44,981 bases of DNA from a bacterium (GCA_024226515.1 JAAELQ010000302.1:1-44981); one strand, 5' to 3'; shown: positions 1-8,504, numbered from the stretch's first letter. Numbers and translations: made by a program. The notes: generated by a model not told the origin, from the sequence alone.

Positions 1-83
1 AGGAAGTCGATGCTGTTGTATCGTCAACGACGAACAACGAAGCATGCGCCCGCAACCCCCATGCGCCCAGAGGGTTCCGGCGG

Positions 84-166
84 CGTGGGGCCGTTTGCTT
101 CGTTGCGCCGACTTCCCTATGCCGGGCATATGTCTGCGTCGCCGGCGCCTCGCATACGGCCCCACG
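84..166. repeat. Imperfect inverted-repeat structure in non-coding left edge
   Basis: Positions 84-94 (cgtggggccgt) and 156-166 (acggccccacg) are perfect 11-bp inverted arms enclosing 61 bases that themselves contain complementary GC stretches (gcgccgac against gtcgccggcgc). The stretch 1-238 has no convincing gene: the short reading frames have no ribosome binding site or recognisable product. The right end of this stretch carries a dispersed motif found twice more in the window, so the block may be the right part of a MITE-like element cut by the window edge. That origin is inference. Confidence 0.4.
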
Positions 167-198
167 GCGCGCGGAACGCGATGCCGGTGATGACTCGG

Positions 199-210
199 AC
201 AGGCTCCTAG
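199..210 (-). repeat. Dispersed short repeat, copy 1
   Basis: The 12-mer acaggctcctag (reverse complement CTAGGAGCCTGT) occurs here and at about 11352-11363 and 21822-21833, always in the same orientation. Here it borders the left-edge inverted-repeat block and precedes the first gene. The reverse complement continues TCCGAGTCAT, resembling the inner part of the MITE terminus near 6950. Three exact 12-mers in 45 kb are not expected by chance. Confidence 0.5.
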
Positions 211-238
211 CGGCCTGTTTCCTCGAGCGGAGAAGACG

Positions 239-907
239 GTGATCGCACGTGGCCGGGCCTGGTTCGAGATCGTCGCCATGACGGCGTTGCTGCTGTCCTT
301 CGTCTGGCTGTGGCGGGACTCGTTCGTCGCGGCGCCCGCCGTGTGCCTGATCCTGTTTCTGGCTCTGGGTATCGGCGCGCACACCGCGCGACGCGAGGCC
401 GCAGCGGACGTCGGGCTGCGTTTCGACAACCTCGCGTCCACGCTGGTCGACGCGTTGATCTGCGTCGCGCCGTTGATCGTGCTGACGCTCGCGGCGGGCT
501 GGTTCGTCGGTTCCACCAGCTTCCGTCTCTCGCTCGACGCCGCTCCGGGCGTGTTGCGCGTCTGGGTCTTCGCGCTGCTATGGCAGTACGGCCTGCTGGC
601 GTTTTTCTATCGGCGCCTCGGCGAGGTCCTTCCCGGCTCGATGCTTCCCGCGCTCGCCGCCTCCGGACTGTACTCCGTGCTTCACCTGCCGAACCCGCTG
701 CTGTGCGGAGCGAGCCTCGTGGTCGGACTCCTGTCCTGCTGGTTGTACCGTCGCAGCCCCAACCTCGTGGTGCTGGGAACGGTCCAGGCGATCCTGATCC
801 TGTGCGTTGCGGGCGCGCTGCCGGTCGAGTGGACGGGTGGGATGCGTGTCGGACCGCAGTTCTTCGAGTTCGTCGAGCGGCTACAGAACGCCTCCGGCGC
901 ATTCTGA
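239..907 (+). CDS. Degenerate CPBP/Abi-like integral membrane protein
   Basis: This 222-residue protein has about six to seven hydrophobic segments. It starts at GTG with a purine-rich ggagaag just upstream. The second half (residues about 115-200) has the layout of CPBP intramembrane proteases: a helix ending in two arginines (FFYRRL), a helix with a conserved histidine (SVLHLPNP), and a last helix pair. The paired glutamates that normally form the catalytic EExxxR motif are absent; the equivalent stretch reads LLAFFYRR. It may therefore be a catalytically dead relative or only superficially similar. The stop lies 3 nt before the next gene, an APC permease, so the two are probably co-transcribed. 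Function unknown. Confidence 0.7.
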   Translation: MIARGRAWFEIVAMTALLLSFVWLWRDSFVAAPAVCLILFLALGIGAHTARREAAADVGLRFDNLASTLVDALICVAPLIVLTLAAGWFVGSTSFRLSLDAAPGVLRVWVFALLWQYGLLAFFYRRLGEVLPGSMLPALAASGLYSVLHLPNPLLCGASLVVGLLSCWLYRRSPNLVVLGTVQAILILCVAGALPVEWTGGMRVGPQFFEFVERLQNASGAF

Positions 908-910
908 ACC

Positions 911-2245
911 GTGCGCGGCCGCGGCGGGCTGAAGCAGGTACTCGGCGCCGCGGACGCGGGGTGGCTCGTGGCCGGTTGCATGATCGGCGCCGGGATGTTC
1001 TACACGCCCGGTCTCGTGGTGGGAAGCCTGCCGAGCGCTGGGTGGGTGCTGGCGGCCTGGATCGTCGGCGGAATGCTCGCGGTGTGCGGCGCCGCGGTCT
1101 ACGCGGAGCTCGGCGCGCGTCTTCCTCGCGCGGGGGGCGACTACCAGTTCCTGAAGCACTCGTTCGGTCCCGCGTGGGGTTTCCTCACCGGTTGGGCCTC
1201 GTTCACCGTGACGTTCTCGGCCGCGGTCGCCGCGATGGTGATCGTCGGCGTGCGCTACCTCGATTCGGCCCTCGGCAACGCGGCGCCGCCGTGGCTCACG
1301 TGGGTCGCCCCGCCGCTGATCGTGCTGGCGCTGACCGCGGCCAACACCGCCGGCGCGCGCGTCGCCGGACGGACCACGCTGTGGTTGACGATTCTGCCGG
1401 TGTTGTCGTTGATGCTGCTGTTCGGGGTCGGCATCCTGCTCGGCGACGCTTCGATGCAATGGCCCGGCCAGCGCGCGTCGGGTGCGCCGACTTCGAGAAT
1501 CCTCGGCTTCGGCGCAGCCCTGATCCCGGTCTACTTCACGTACACGGGTTGGAACTCGGCGGCCTACGTGGCCGGCGAGATCCGCGACCCGGGTCGCAAC
1601 CTCTCGCGGGCGCTCCTCGGCGGGACGCTGTTCGTGACGCTGCTCTACGTGGCGTGGAACCTGATGCTGTTGCTCGTCGTGCCCTACGACGAGCTGGCCG
1701 GCTCGACGACGGCCGGTGCGCAGGCGGCGCGTGTCCTGCTGGGCGACCGCGGCGAGCGTGTCCTCTCTGCGGCTGTCGCCGTGGCGGTGTTCGGCACGGC
1801 CAACGTCACATTGATGAGCGGGTCGCGGATCTACTATGCGATGGCGCTCGATCACGAGGCGCTGCGCCCGCTGGCCCGCGTCGGATCGCGCGGGGTCCCG
1901 ACGACGGCGTTGTGGGTCGGAGGCGTGTGGACGGCACTGCTCGCGGCGATCGGCCGCGTGGACGCGCTGGTGAACTGGACGACGCTGGCTATCCTGATCC
2001 TGTCGTCGCTGACCGTCGTCGGGCTGTTCGTGTTGCGCAGACGCGCGCCGGACGCCACGACATTCCGCTGCCCGGGCTACCCGCTGACCCCCGCGATCTA
2101 CCTGGTGGCCTCGTGCGGTGTGGCGTTCGCCAGCGCGCGCTACGCGCCGTGGCAGGCGCTGGCAGGCGCGACGCTCGTTCTCGCGGGACTGCCGGTCTAC
2201 TTCGTGGTGCGTCGCCTGTCGGCCGCGGAACGGCCGACTCAGTGA
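911..2245 (+). CDS. APC-family amino acid permease
   Basis: This 444-residue protein has about twelve membrane segments. Residues 12-35 carry the APC signature of an unwound first helix (AGCMIGAGMFYTPG), where the GxG backbone contacts the amino acid. The following GGMLAVCGAAVYAELGARLPRAGG region is the typical TM2/loop of LAT/APC transporters, and GWASF and YTGWNSAAYVAGEIRDPGRNL are also family hallmarks. Expected role: proton-coupled or exchange transport of an amino acid across the inner membrane; the substrate cannot be read from the sequence. The start is GTG, 3 nt after the preceding gene. Length is normal for the family. Confidence 0.9.
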   Translation: MRGRGGLKQVLGAADAGWLVAGCMIGAGMFYTPGLVVGSLPSAGWVLAAWIVGGMLAVCGAAVYAELGARLPRAGGDYQFLKHSFGPAWGFLTGWASFTVTFSAAVAAMVIVGVRYLDSALGNAAPPWLTWVAPPLIVLALTAANTAGARVAGRTTLWLTILPVLSLMLLFGVGILLGDASMQWPGQRASGAPTSRILGFGAALIPVYFTYTGWNSAAYVAGEIRDPGRNLSRALLGGTLFVTLLYVAWNLMLLLVVPYDELAGSTTAGAQAARVLLGDRGERVLSAAVAVAVFGTANVTLMSGSRIYYAMALDHEALRPLARVGSRGVPTTALWVGGVWTALLAAIGRVDALVNWTTLAILILSSLTVVGLFVLRRRAPDATTFRCPGYPLTPAIYLVASCGVAFASARYAPWQALAGATLVLAGLPVYFVVRRLSAAERPTQ

Positions 2246-2353
2246 CCGTGTCGTGATCGATTGCATGATCGAATGCGGATGAAGACTCAGGAAGCGAACG
2301 ATCCAGGTTAAGATCCACCGTGCGGCTCGTTCCGCGCAGGAGGTTCTTCGATC

Positions 2354-3799
2354 GTGGCGCGATCCGGCGCTCCCGGCCGCGGCTTTCGTTTCACGCGCGG
2401 CGCGGTCCGGGCGCTGCTGGCGGCGTTCTTCCGCGACGTCGAGAGCACCGGGACCGAGCACGTCCCCGACGATCGCGGCGCGGTGATCGTGTCCTGGCAC
2501 CCCAACGCCCTCGTGGACCCGGCACTGATTCTCGTCACCTGCCCGCGCCCGGTGTTCTTCGGCGCGCGCCATGGATTGTTCCGCGTGCCCCTGCTCGGGG
2601 CGCTGATGCGCGTCATGGGTACCGTTCCTGTCTACCGCGCCCAGGACCCGACGGGGATGGATACGAATACGCGGCGTACGGCCAATCGCTCGAGCCTCGC
2701 AGGGCTGGCGGAACGCGTCGCCGCGGGGGACTGCGCCACGTTGTTCCCCGAGGGGGAGAGTCACGATCGCCCGCATCCGACCGAGCTCAAGTCCGGGGCC
2801 GCGCGGCTGTACTACGCGGCGCGCGATTCCGCGGGGCCGCGGCCGGTGATCCTGCCAGTCGGGCTGCACTACGAGCGCAAGCGCATGTTCCGTTCGCGAG
2901 CGCTCGTCTGGTATCACCGCCCGATCGAGATCCCGGTCGAGCTGGATCGCGACCTGCGGCCGGACGCGTCGAGCTCCGAGCGGGAGCGGCTCGCGCGGGA
3001 GCTGACCGAGGTCGTCGACTCGGTGCTGCAGGATGTCGTGCATGCGACCGAGGACTGGGAGACGCACCGGATTCTGCACCGGGGTAGGAAGATCCTGCAC
3101 TTCGAGCGCGCGCACCGCGAGGGGAAGGACCCGGGCGAGCCGCGCGTCGCGGAGCAGGCGGTCGGCTTCCGGCGGATTCGCGCGGCGTACTACCGCCGCC
3201 GCGAGGAGAATCCGGCCGGGGTCGCGACGTTGCGCCGCAGCGTCGAGGCCTACGACGAGGACCTGCGCGCGCTGGGGCTGGAAGACCAGCATCTCGACCG
3301 GGCACCGCAGGGCCGCACGTGGGGGTTGGTCTTCTGGTTGCTGGCGCAGGTCGTGCTCGTGTTCCTCTTGTTTCCGCCGTTGCTGGTCGTGGGCTATCTG
3401 GTCAACGGCCCCCCGGCCGTGCTGGTCGCCCTGCTCTCCAGGCTCGGCAAGCGGCCCAAGGACGTGGCGTCGCTCAAGATCCTCCTGGGTGCGGTGCTGT
3501 TTCCGGCGGCCTGGGTCGTCGCCGCGTTCCTCGCCGCGCGGGCGCATCTGTCGTTGCACGCGCGCTATCCGGCGCTGCCGGATACGCCGATCCTGGCCGG
3601 CCTCGTGCTGGGTCTCTCGGCCTTTCTCGGCGGGCTGGTCGCGTTGCGCTACGCGCGGCTGGCCCGTGAGACCTGGCGCGCCCTGCGCGTCCGACTCACG
3701 CGGGCGAGACGGGCCGACACCGTCCGCCGGCTGCGGCGCGAGCGGGCGAGGCTGTACGACGCGATGCTCGCACTGGCCCGCGGAGCCGGATCCAGCTAA
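2354..3799 (+). CDS. Gpt2/Sct1-like glycerophosphate/lysophosphatidate acyltransferase
   Basis: This 481-residue protein starts at GTG with AGGAGG about 10 nt upstream. The N-terminal 210 residues form a PlsC-type acyltransferase. The catalytic block is HPNALVDP (His and Asp separated by five residues), block III is FPEGESHDRP, and PVGLHYERKRMFRSRALV forms the acceptor region. The wide H-X5-D spacing and FPEGxSHD are features of yeast Gpt2/Sct1 acyltransferases rather than classical bacterial PlsC (H-X4-D, FPEGTR). The C-terminal half has a charged stretch and about four membrane helices (residues about 320-440). Likely role: acylation of glycerol-3-phosphate or a lysophospholipid at the inner membrane. 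A separate plsY at 9283 supplies the standard first acylation, so this enzyme may be an alternative or remodelling acyltransferase. Confidence 0.8.
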   Translation: MARSGAPGRGFRFTRGAVRALLAAFFRDVESTGTEHVPDDRGAVIVSWHPNALVDPALILVTCPRPVFFGARHGLFRVPLLGALMRVMGTVPVYRAQDPTGMDTNTRRTANRSSLAGLAERVAAGDCATLFPEGESHDRPHPTELKSGAARLYYAARDSAGPRPVILPVGLHYERKRMFRSRALVWYHRPIEIPVELDRDLRPDASSSERERLARELTEVVDSVLQDVVHATEDWETHRILHRGRKILHFERAHREGKDPGEPRVAEQAVGFRRIRAAYYRRREENPAGVATLRRSVEAYDEDLRALGLEDQHLDRAPQGRTWGLVFWLLAQVVLVFLLFPPLLVVGYLVNGPPAVLVALLSRLGKRPKDVASLKILLGAVLFPAAWVVAAFLAARAHLSLHARYPALPDTPILAGLVLGLSAFLGGLVALRYARLARETWRALRVRLTRARRADTVRRLRRERARLYDAMLALARGAGSS

Positions 3800-3805
3800 A
3801 AAAGA

Positions 3806-3822
3806 GGGGCGGCCGTCGCCCC
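3806..3822 (-). terminator. Hairpin with minus-strand U-tract
   Basis: GGGGCG (3806-3811) and CGCCCC (3817-3822) pair around a 5-nt loop. On the minus strand the stem is followed by TCTTTTTT, the form of an intrinsic terminator, although both flanking genes run on the plus strand. It would stop antisense transcription coming from the right, or may simply be a leader hairpin of the next gene. The A-tract overlaps the stop codon of the acyltransferase gene. Confidence 0.3.
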
Positions 3823-3894
3823 CCGGAGCGCGGTTTCACGCCTTTCGATACGGGCGTCTCCCCGAGGGGGTGGGGGCCGCTACGGAGGAAGAAA

Positions 3895-6800
3895 ATGAGC
3901 GTGCTCTCGCGGTTTTCGTTGTTGGCCGGAATTCTCGTCCTGGCCTCGGTCGGGGCCGCCGCGCAGCCGGCGCAGATCACGATCGCCGGTCACGTGCTGA
4001 GCGACAACGGCGACGACGACGGTTTCGCCGACACGAACGAGACGGTGACGATGCGCCTCGTCGTCCGGAATACGGGCAGCCAGGACCTCACGGGAGTGAT
4101 CGCCCGGATGACGACCGAGGACCCGACCCGGGTCTGCGTCACGGCGCCGCAGATCGTCATCGGCGACCTCGACGGGGGAGAGCAGCGGCTCACGCTGGGT
4201 GCCTTCACGTTCAAGATCGCGGACGACGTCGAGCGCAGCGATGCCTTCGAGGAGCTCGTGTCGCACTTCTCGATCACGTTCTCCTCCGATCAATCCGGCG
4301 CTCCGTCCGAGCCCGAGCCGCTGGTGCTCGATCTCGATCTGGACGCCGCCGGCGGGTCGGGCGCGAGCGCGTTCTTCGAGGGCTTCGAGGTGCTCGACGG
4401 CCTGGGCAGCTTCACGACGGCCAACCTGGACTTCGGCTTCTTGACCGGGGATCCGCATGCGAACTCCGACGGCTACCGTTGCCAGTACAACGACCCGGCC
4501 TGGAGCAACTCGAACTCGTACGGCGTGATCACCGACTGCTACCTCGGGCCGACGCCGGCCGCCACGGACGCCTACAACTGGCAGGTCGACGGGCCCGAGG
4601 CGCTCGACGGGGGACGCTCGTTCTCCGGCATGCGATCGCTCTACATGGGGATCGTGCTCGACGAACAGCTGGGCCGCACGACTCCGATGGCCGCGCTCGA
4701 GGCGACGCACACGATCGATCCGGTCAACCTGAACTGGGGGCGAGTCTGCTCGTCGAGCCGCGACAGCCGTTGCGCGATCGATGCGGATTGCCCCGCGAGC
4801 GAGTCATGCGTCGACGTGAATCCGACGCTCTCGTTCAAGCAGCAGATCAGCCTGATCGATTCACGCACGGTCAACGTCACTCCCGGGGAGTCGGCGGATC
4901 GCGGAGTCGTCCACGCGCAGCTCGCGGATTCCGCGGGAGACCCCGTGGGGCACTGGATCAAGTTGACGCCCTACGTCAATCGCTACGACCAGCAGGGGAC
5001 GGACAACTACACGAACTGCACGTTCGATCCGATCGACGACGGCAACGACGAGGACAGCTACTTCGACCCGTTCGATCCGTGGCGCCGCTACGGGCCATCG
5101 TCGACGTGCTTTCCGGCATACACGTTCGTCTACCTCGGCGACACGGACGAGTCGTTCGATTTCGCGAACATCGGCAACGCCGACGGCCCGGGCCTCGAGG
5201 GTGAGACCGGCCTCGGCACCTGGGTCGAGTCGAGCTTCGACCTGAGCCGTTTCCGCGGCCGGCGGCTGCGGTTGCGTTTCCTCAACACGAGTCTGCGTGC
5301 GGGGACGTACGAGACGTACGAGCAGATCTTCCAGTACAACCCCGATCCCGGGGACGACGGTTGGTGGATCGACGACGTGACGCTCAGCGACACGCTGAGC
5401 GCTCCGGCGACGGTCGGTGTCGACACGGCGGACAACAGCGGGTTGCCGGGCGGCCTGCCCGACACGGACCTGGACGGCACGTTCGACCCCTGCGACAACT
5501 GCCCCGACGACGCGAACGCGGATCAAGACGATACGGACGGCGACCTGGACGGTGACGTGTGCGACGCCTGCCCGTACGAGTTCATCGACGACGCCGACGG
5601 GGACGGGCTGTGTTGCCCCGAGGACAACTGCTGCGCGGACTACAACCCGGATCAGCAGGACAGCGACGGCGACGGGGTCGGGGATCCGTGCGACGTGAAC
5701 CCGGTGTTCACCGTGTCGAACGATCCGGCGGACGAGCCGGACTTCGCCACGATCGAGGACGCCGTCGCGGCGGTGTTCCAGTCCGGAACGCGGATCCGCA
5801 TCCTGCCCGGCCTCGAACCGTACTATCAATACGTCGACGTCGACAGCCCGATGCTGCTGCACTTCGAGGGCATCGGAGCCCCCGGCGCCGTACAGGTCAG
5901 CGGCGGAATCGACGTGATGGCGATCGCGGGCACGGCGCGGACGACGATCCGCAACATCACGTTCAGCGAGTACGGGATCCGCGCCGCGGTCCCGGTCGAC
6001 GTGGAGAACTGCACGTTCGACGCCCTCCCGGTCAGCGGCGTGGATCTGCTCGCGGGCGACCATGTGCTGCGCGGGCTCAAGGCCGCCGAGACCGACATGG
6101 CGCGCGCGGTCTGGGTGCGCGAGGGCGCATCCGCCGTGATCTCCGATTCGACCTTCATCTCGCTGACCGGCAACGGGGTTCAGGTCGGTGGGACGGCCGA
6201 GGTCCGCAACAGCCTGATCGCCGACTGCTTCGACGGCGTGTCGGTCGGAGCCACGGGTTCGGTCCACATCGCGCACTCGACGCTCAGCGACAACGGTGTC
6301 GGCGTGGATCACTCCGGGCTGGGGGTCACGCTCGAATACTCGATCGTTCACGGCAACACGCAGGACGTGCAGGGCGTGGACTGCTCGTCGGTCTCCTGGT
6401 CCGCGCTGGGCGACCTGGACTGCAGCGAGACGAGTAACAACGCCTCGGTCGATCCGGCGTTCATCGCCGGTTACCGGCTGGACAAGACCTCGCCGCTGAT
6501 CGACTACGGCCCGAGCCCCGAGCTCTACGACGGTACCCCGCGGCGGGATCTCGACGGGGGGCCGCGGCTGCGCGATCACGACGGCGACGGCCTGGCCCAG
6601 ATCGACCTGGGCGCGTACGAGATGAACAACGGGACGCTCCTCCCGCGGGAGGTGACCGGGTTGGTCTGGAACACCAAGTCCAACGCGGTGTGGACCGCCG
6701 AGCCGACGGCGGTCGAGTATCACGTGTACCGCGGGCTGCTGGCGGAGCTGTCGTATTCCCACTTCGCCGATTGCCGCGACACGCTCGACGCGGATCGCAC

Positions 6801-6945
6801 CGATACGGCGCTGTTCGACGACCAGATTCCGGGGCCGTTCGAGGCCAACGTCTACGTGATCACGGCCGAGGACGCGCAGGGCAGGGAGTCGACGCTGGGC
6901 GTGGGGACGAGCGCGGAGCGCAGCAACTTCGCGCCCTGCCCGTAG
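3895..6945 (+). CDS. Secreted multidomain protein: TSP type-3 repeats and parallel beta-helix
   Basis: This 1016-residue protein has a signal peptide at residues 1-23 (hydrophobic LLAGILVLASVGAAA, cleavage near AQP) and gaggaag before the ATG. Residues about 25-130 resemble a CARDB-like beta-sandwich (DTNETVTMRLVVRNTGS). About 140-500 is a beta-rich region of unknown type with a Cys-rich mini-motif (RVCSSSRDSRCAIDADC). Residues about 520-602 hold thrombospondin type-3-like Ca-binding repeats (DTDLDGTFDPCDNC, DSDGDGVGDPCD). About 605-905 is a right-handed parallel beta-helix of the pectate-lyase-like type (IRNITFSEYGI, VENCTF, VRNSLIADC). The last 95 residues form a fibronectin-III-like domain ending in CP, similar to the end of the 40508-44788 product. 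Likely an extracellular or cell-surface structural or carbohydrate-binding protein; no catalytic motif was recognised. Confidence 0.85.
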   Translation: MSVLSRFSLLAGILVLASVGAAAQPAQITIAGHVLSDNGDDDGFADTNETVTMRLVVRNTGSQDLTGVIARMTTEDPTRVCVTAPQIVIGDLDGGEQRLTLGAFTFKIADDVERSDAFEELVSHFSITFSSDQSGAPSEPEPLVLDLDLDAAGGSGASAFFEGFEVLDGLGSFTTANLDFGFLTGDPHANSDGYRCQYNDPAWSNSNSYGVITDCYLGPTPAATDAYNWQVDGPEALDGGRSFSGMRSLYMGIVLDEQLGRTTPMAALEATHTIDPVNLNWGRVCSSSRDSRCAIDADCPASESCVDVNPTLSFKQQISLIDSRTVNVTPGESADRGVVHAQLADSAGDPVGHWIKLTPYVNRYDQQGTDNYTNCTFDPIDDGNDEDSYFDPFDPWRRYGPSSTCFPAYTFVYLGDTDESFDFANIGNADGPGLEGETGLGTWVESSFDLSRFRGRRLRLRFLNTSLRAGTYETYEQIFQYNPDPGDDGWWIDDVTLSDTLSAPATVGVDTADNSGLPGGLPDTDLDGTFDPCDNCPDDANADQDDTDGDLDGDVCDACPYEFIDDADGDGLCCPEDNCCADYNPDQQDSDGDGVGDPCDVNPVFTVSNDPADEPDFATIEDAVAAVFQSGTRIRILPGLEPYYQYVDVDSPMLLHFEGIGAPGAVQVSGGIDVMAIAGTARTTIRNITFSEYGIRAAVPVDVENCTFDALPVSGVDLLAGDHVLRGLKAAETDMARAVWVREGASAVISDSTFISLTGNGVQVGGTAEVRNSLIADCFDGVSVGATGSVHIAHSTLSDNGVGVDHSGLGVTLEYSIVHGNTQDVQGVDCSSVSWSALGDLDCSETSNNASVDPAFIAGYRLDKTSPLIDYGPSPELYDGTPRRDLDGGPRLRDHDGDGLAQIDLGAYEMNNGTLLPREVTGLVWNTKSNAVWTAEPTAVEYHVYRGLLAELSYSHFADCRDTLDADRTDTALFDDQIPGPFEANVYVITAEDAQGRESTLGVGTSAERSNFAPCP

Positions 6946-6949
6946 CTTG

Positions 6950-7116
6950 CTAGTGTCTCGGATCCGAAGTCATGTTAACGAGATTGGCGTTGATCGGGGT
7001 CGCTGACGAGGCGCAACGACGACGGCATACTCTTTGTATTCCTAGAAGATGCAACGAAGTCAGCGGCGTCGAGCGACGCTAAGATCGCTAACATGACTTC
7101 GGATCCGAGACACTAG
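6950..7116. mobile_element. MITE with 28-bp perfect terminal inverted repeats (IS630/mariner-like)
   Basis: Positions 6950-6977 and 7089-7116 are perfect reverse complements (28 of 28), beginning CTAGTGTCTCGG and ending CCGAGACACTAG. The similarity continues inward imperfectly for about 30 more bases, so the transcript could fold into one long hairpin. There is no transposase gene inside the 167 bp. Each end has TA within CTAG, consistent with TA target duplication as made by IS630/Tc1-mariner transposases; this family assignment is inference. The element fills the space between two convergent genes, and the TAG stop of the right-hand gene (7115-7113) is the terminal CTA of the element. It may also act as a two-way transcription barrier. 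Confidence 0.8.
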
Positions 7117-8186
7117 TCGACCGCCCTGCCGGTCTGTAGCTGACGCCGCTGCCGCAGACGCTCGAGGCGTTCCTCGCGCAGCGTGAGCGCACGGTCGCGC
7201 AGGTCGACGTCGCGGTCGGACTCGTCGACGATCTCGACGCCGAGGATCGTCTCCGTCAGGTCCTCGAGCGTGATCAGGCCCTCGACGCCGCCGTGCTCGT
7301 CGGTAACCATTGCGATCGGCTCGCGCCGCTCCAGCACGCTGCGCAGTGCGGCGCCGACCGAGGCGGTCTCCGGAACGAACTGGATCGGCCGCATGAAGTT
7401 CTCGATCGGCTGATCCCGGTCTCCCCGGCGCGCCATGGCCAGCAGCACCTCCCGCTGCAGGACATAGCCGACGACGTTGTCGCGCTGGTCGCGGTACAGC
7501 GGAACGCGGCTGAACGTCTCGGCGTCGGCCTCCTCGGTGAAGGCGCGGACGGTGGTGCGGCAGGGGAGCATGAACGTCACCGTGCGCGGGGTCATGACGT
7601 CGCCCACGCTGACCTCGTGGAAGCTGAGCAGGTTGGCGAAGATCTTGGACTCGCTGTCGCTCAGCGCCCCGTCCTGGGTCGCCGTCGTGATCATCGCGGC
7701 CAGCTCTCCGCGGGACACGCCGGGCTGTCCCTTGCGCGTCAGCCAGCGGGTGATCGCACGCGAGGCGAACAGGGCCGGCGTCATCGCGCGTGTCATGAAG
7801 TGCAGCGTCCAGCCGATGAACGCCGACAGCCGCACCGCGTAGATCGCGCCCAGCGTCTTGGGAATGATCTCCGAGAAGACGAGGATCAGCAGCGTCAGAA
7901 CGCCCGAGAACACGCCGACCATCGGATCGCCGAACACGCGCGCGGCCTGGGCTCCGGCCATCGTGGCGCCCAGCGTGTTGGCCACGGTGTTGACGGTCAG
8001 GATCGCGCTGATCGCGTCATCGATCCGGTGCTGCTTGAGGTCCAGCAACAGGCCGGCGCCGCGCGAGCCCGCGTTCTTCTTCTCGTTGAGCGTGGCCGGG
8101 CGAATCGACAGGAGCGCCGCCTCGAGCAGCGAGCAGAGAAACGAGACGCCCAGCGCCAGGCCAACGAAGGCGAGCAGCTTGATCAC
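7113..8186 (-). CDS. CNNM/CorC-type membrane protein with CBS pair
   Basis: The GTG at 8186 gives 357 residues beginning IKLLAFVGLALGVSFLCSLLEAALLS, which fits the CNNM (DUF21) membrane domain start; another GTG at 8252 would add 22 unconserved residues. Residues about 1-180 are the three- to four-helix CNNM domain, with the acidic LEAALLS segment and the SEIIPKTLGAIYA motif typical of Mg/Co efflux or transport proteins. About 185-330 are two CBS domains (DVMTPRTVTFML, PIAMVTDEHGGVEGLITLEDLTETILG) that bind adenosyl nucleotides. There is no C-terminal CorC_HlyC domain beyond a short charged tail. Likely role: magnesium or divalent-cation homeostasis at the inner membrane. Its stop codon lies in the neighbouring MITE terminus. 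Confidence 0.85.
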   Translation of the reverse strand: MIKLLAFVGLALGVSFLCSLLEAALLSIRPATLNEKKNAGSRGAGLLLDLKQHRIDDAISAILTVNTVANTLGATMAGAQAARVFGDPMVGVFSGVLTLLILVFSEIIPKTLGAIYAVRLSAFIGWTLHFMTRAMTPALFASRAITRWLTRKGQPGVSRGELAAMITTATQDGALSDSESKIFANLLSFHEVSVGDVMTPRTVTFMLPCRTTVRAFTEEADAETFSRVPLYRDQRDNVVGYVLQREVLLAMARRGDRDQPIENFMRPIQFVPETASVGAALRSVLERREPIAMVTDEHGGVEGLITLEDLTETILGVEIVDESDRDVDLRDRALTLREERLERLRQRRQLQTGRAVD

Positions 8187-8267
8187 GGGCTGCCCGCCGA
8201 TTCTGGGTCGTCCACACCTCTCTCCGAGCGTCGGCCGATGGGGTCCGGCCACCGATTCCGCGCGTTC

Positions 8268-8273
8268 ATTGTA
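8268..8273 (-). promoter_or_regulatory. Candidate -10 element of the CNNM gene
   Basis: On the minus strand this reads TACAAT, five of six matches to the sigma70 -10 consensus, about 80 nt before the preferred GTG start. No convincing -35 is visible in the GC-rich DNA upstream. The divergent space 8253-8504 holds this element and an AT-rich patch near 8478-8486 in front of the rightward gene, and nothing else recognisable. Confidence 0.35.
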
Positions 8274-8504
8274 GCGCCTGCCGGCCCCGGCGTCGGGTGC
8301 CCGCCGTTGGACGGCCTGTCGGGTTCCGCAACGCGCCGGGCCCGGTCTCCGGTCGGTCCTGGCCCGTAAGTCGTTGAACCCGAGCGCCTTGTCCGGTGTC
8401 GCCGTTCCCGGACGAGGCCGGGGCGATGCCTGACCAATTTCGCCTCACTTGCGTTTCTCGCGGTCCCACCGTACCCATTTATATAGTTGTTCTGGGGTGT
8501 TCGT

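Noticed and set aside
10..210. 66-residue reading frame at the left edge
   Set aside because: No ribosome binding site, no family, and overlap with inverted repeats; treated as non-coding repeat DNA.
881..3559. 892-residue open frame on the minus strand opposite the permease and acyltransferase genes
   Set aside because: It is Arg/Gln/His-rich with no domain and lies antisense to two clear genes; long antisense frames are expected in GC-rich DNA with strong third-position bias.
5460..5700. Possible tandem DNA repeats
   Set aside because: These are coding for TSP type-3 Ca-binding repeats and vary at DNA level; not a separate repeat array.
4861..6762. 633-residue minus-strand frame under the TSP3/beta-helix gene
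   Set aside because: Composition is Val/Arg/Asp low-complexity, a mirror of the Asp-rich plus-strand gene; no start signal or family.
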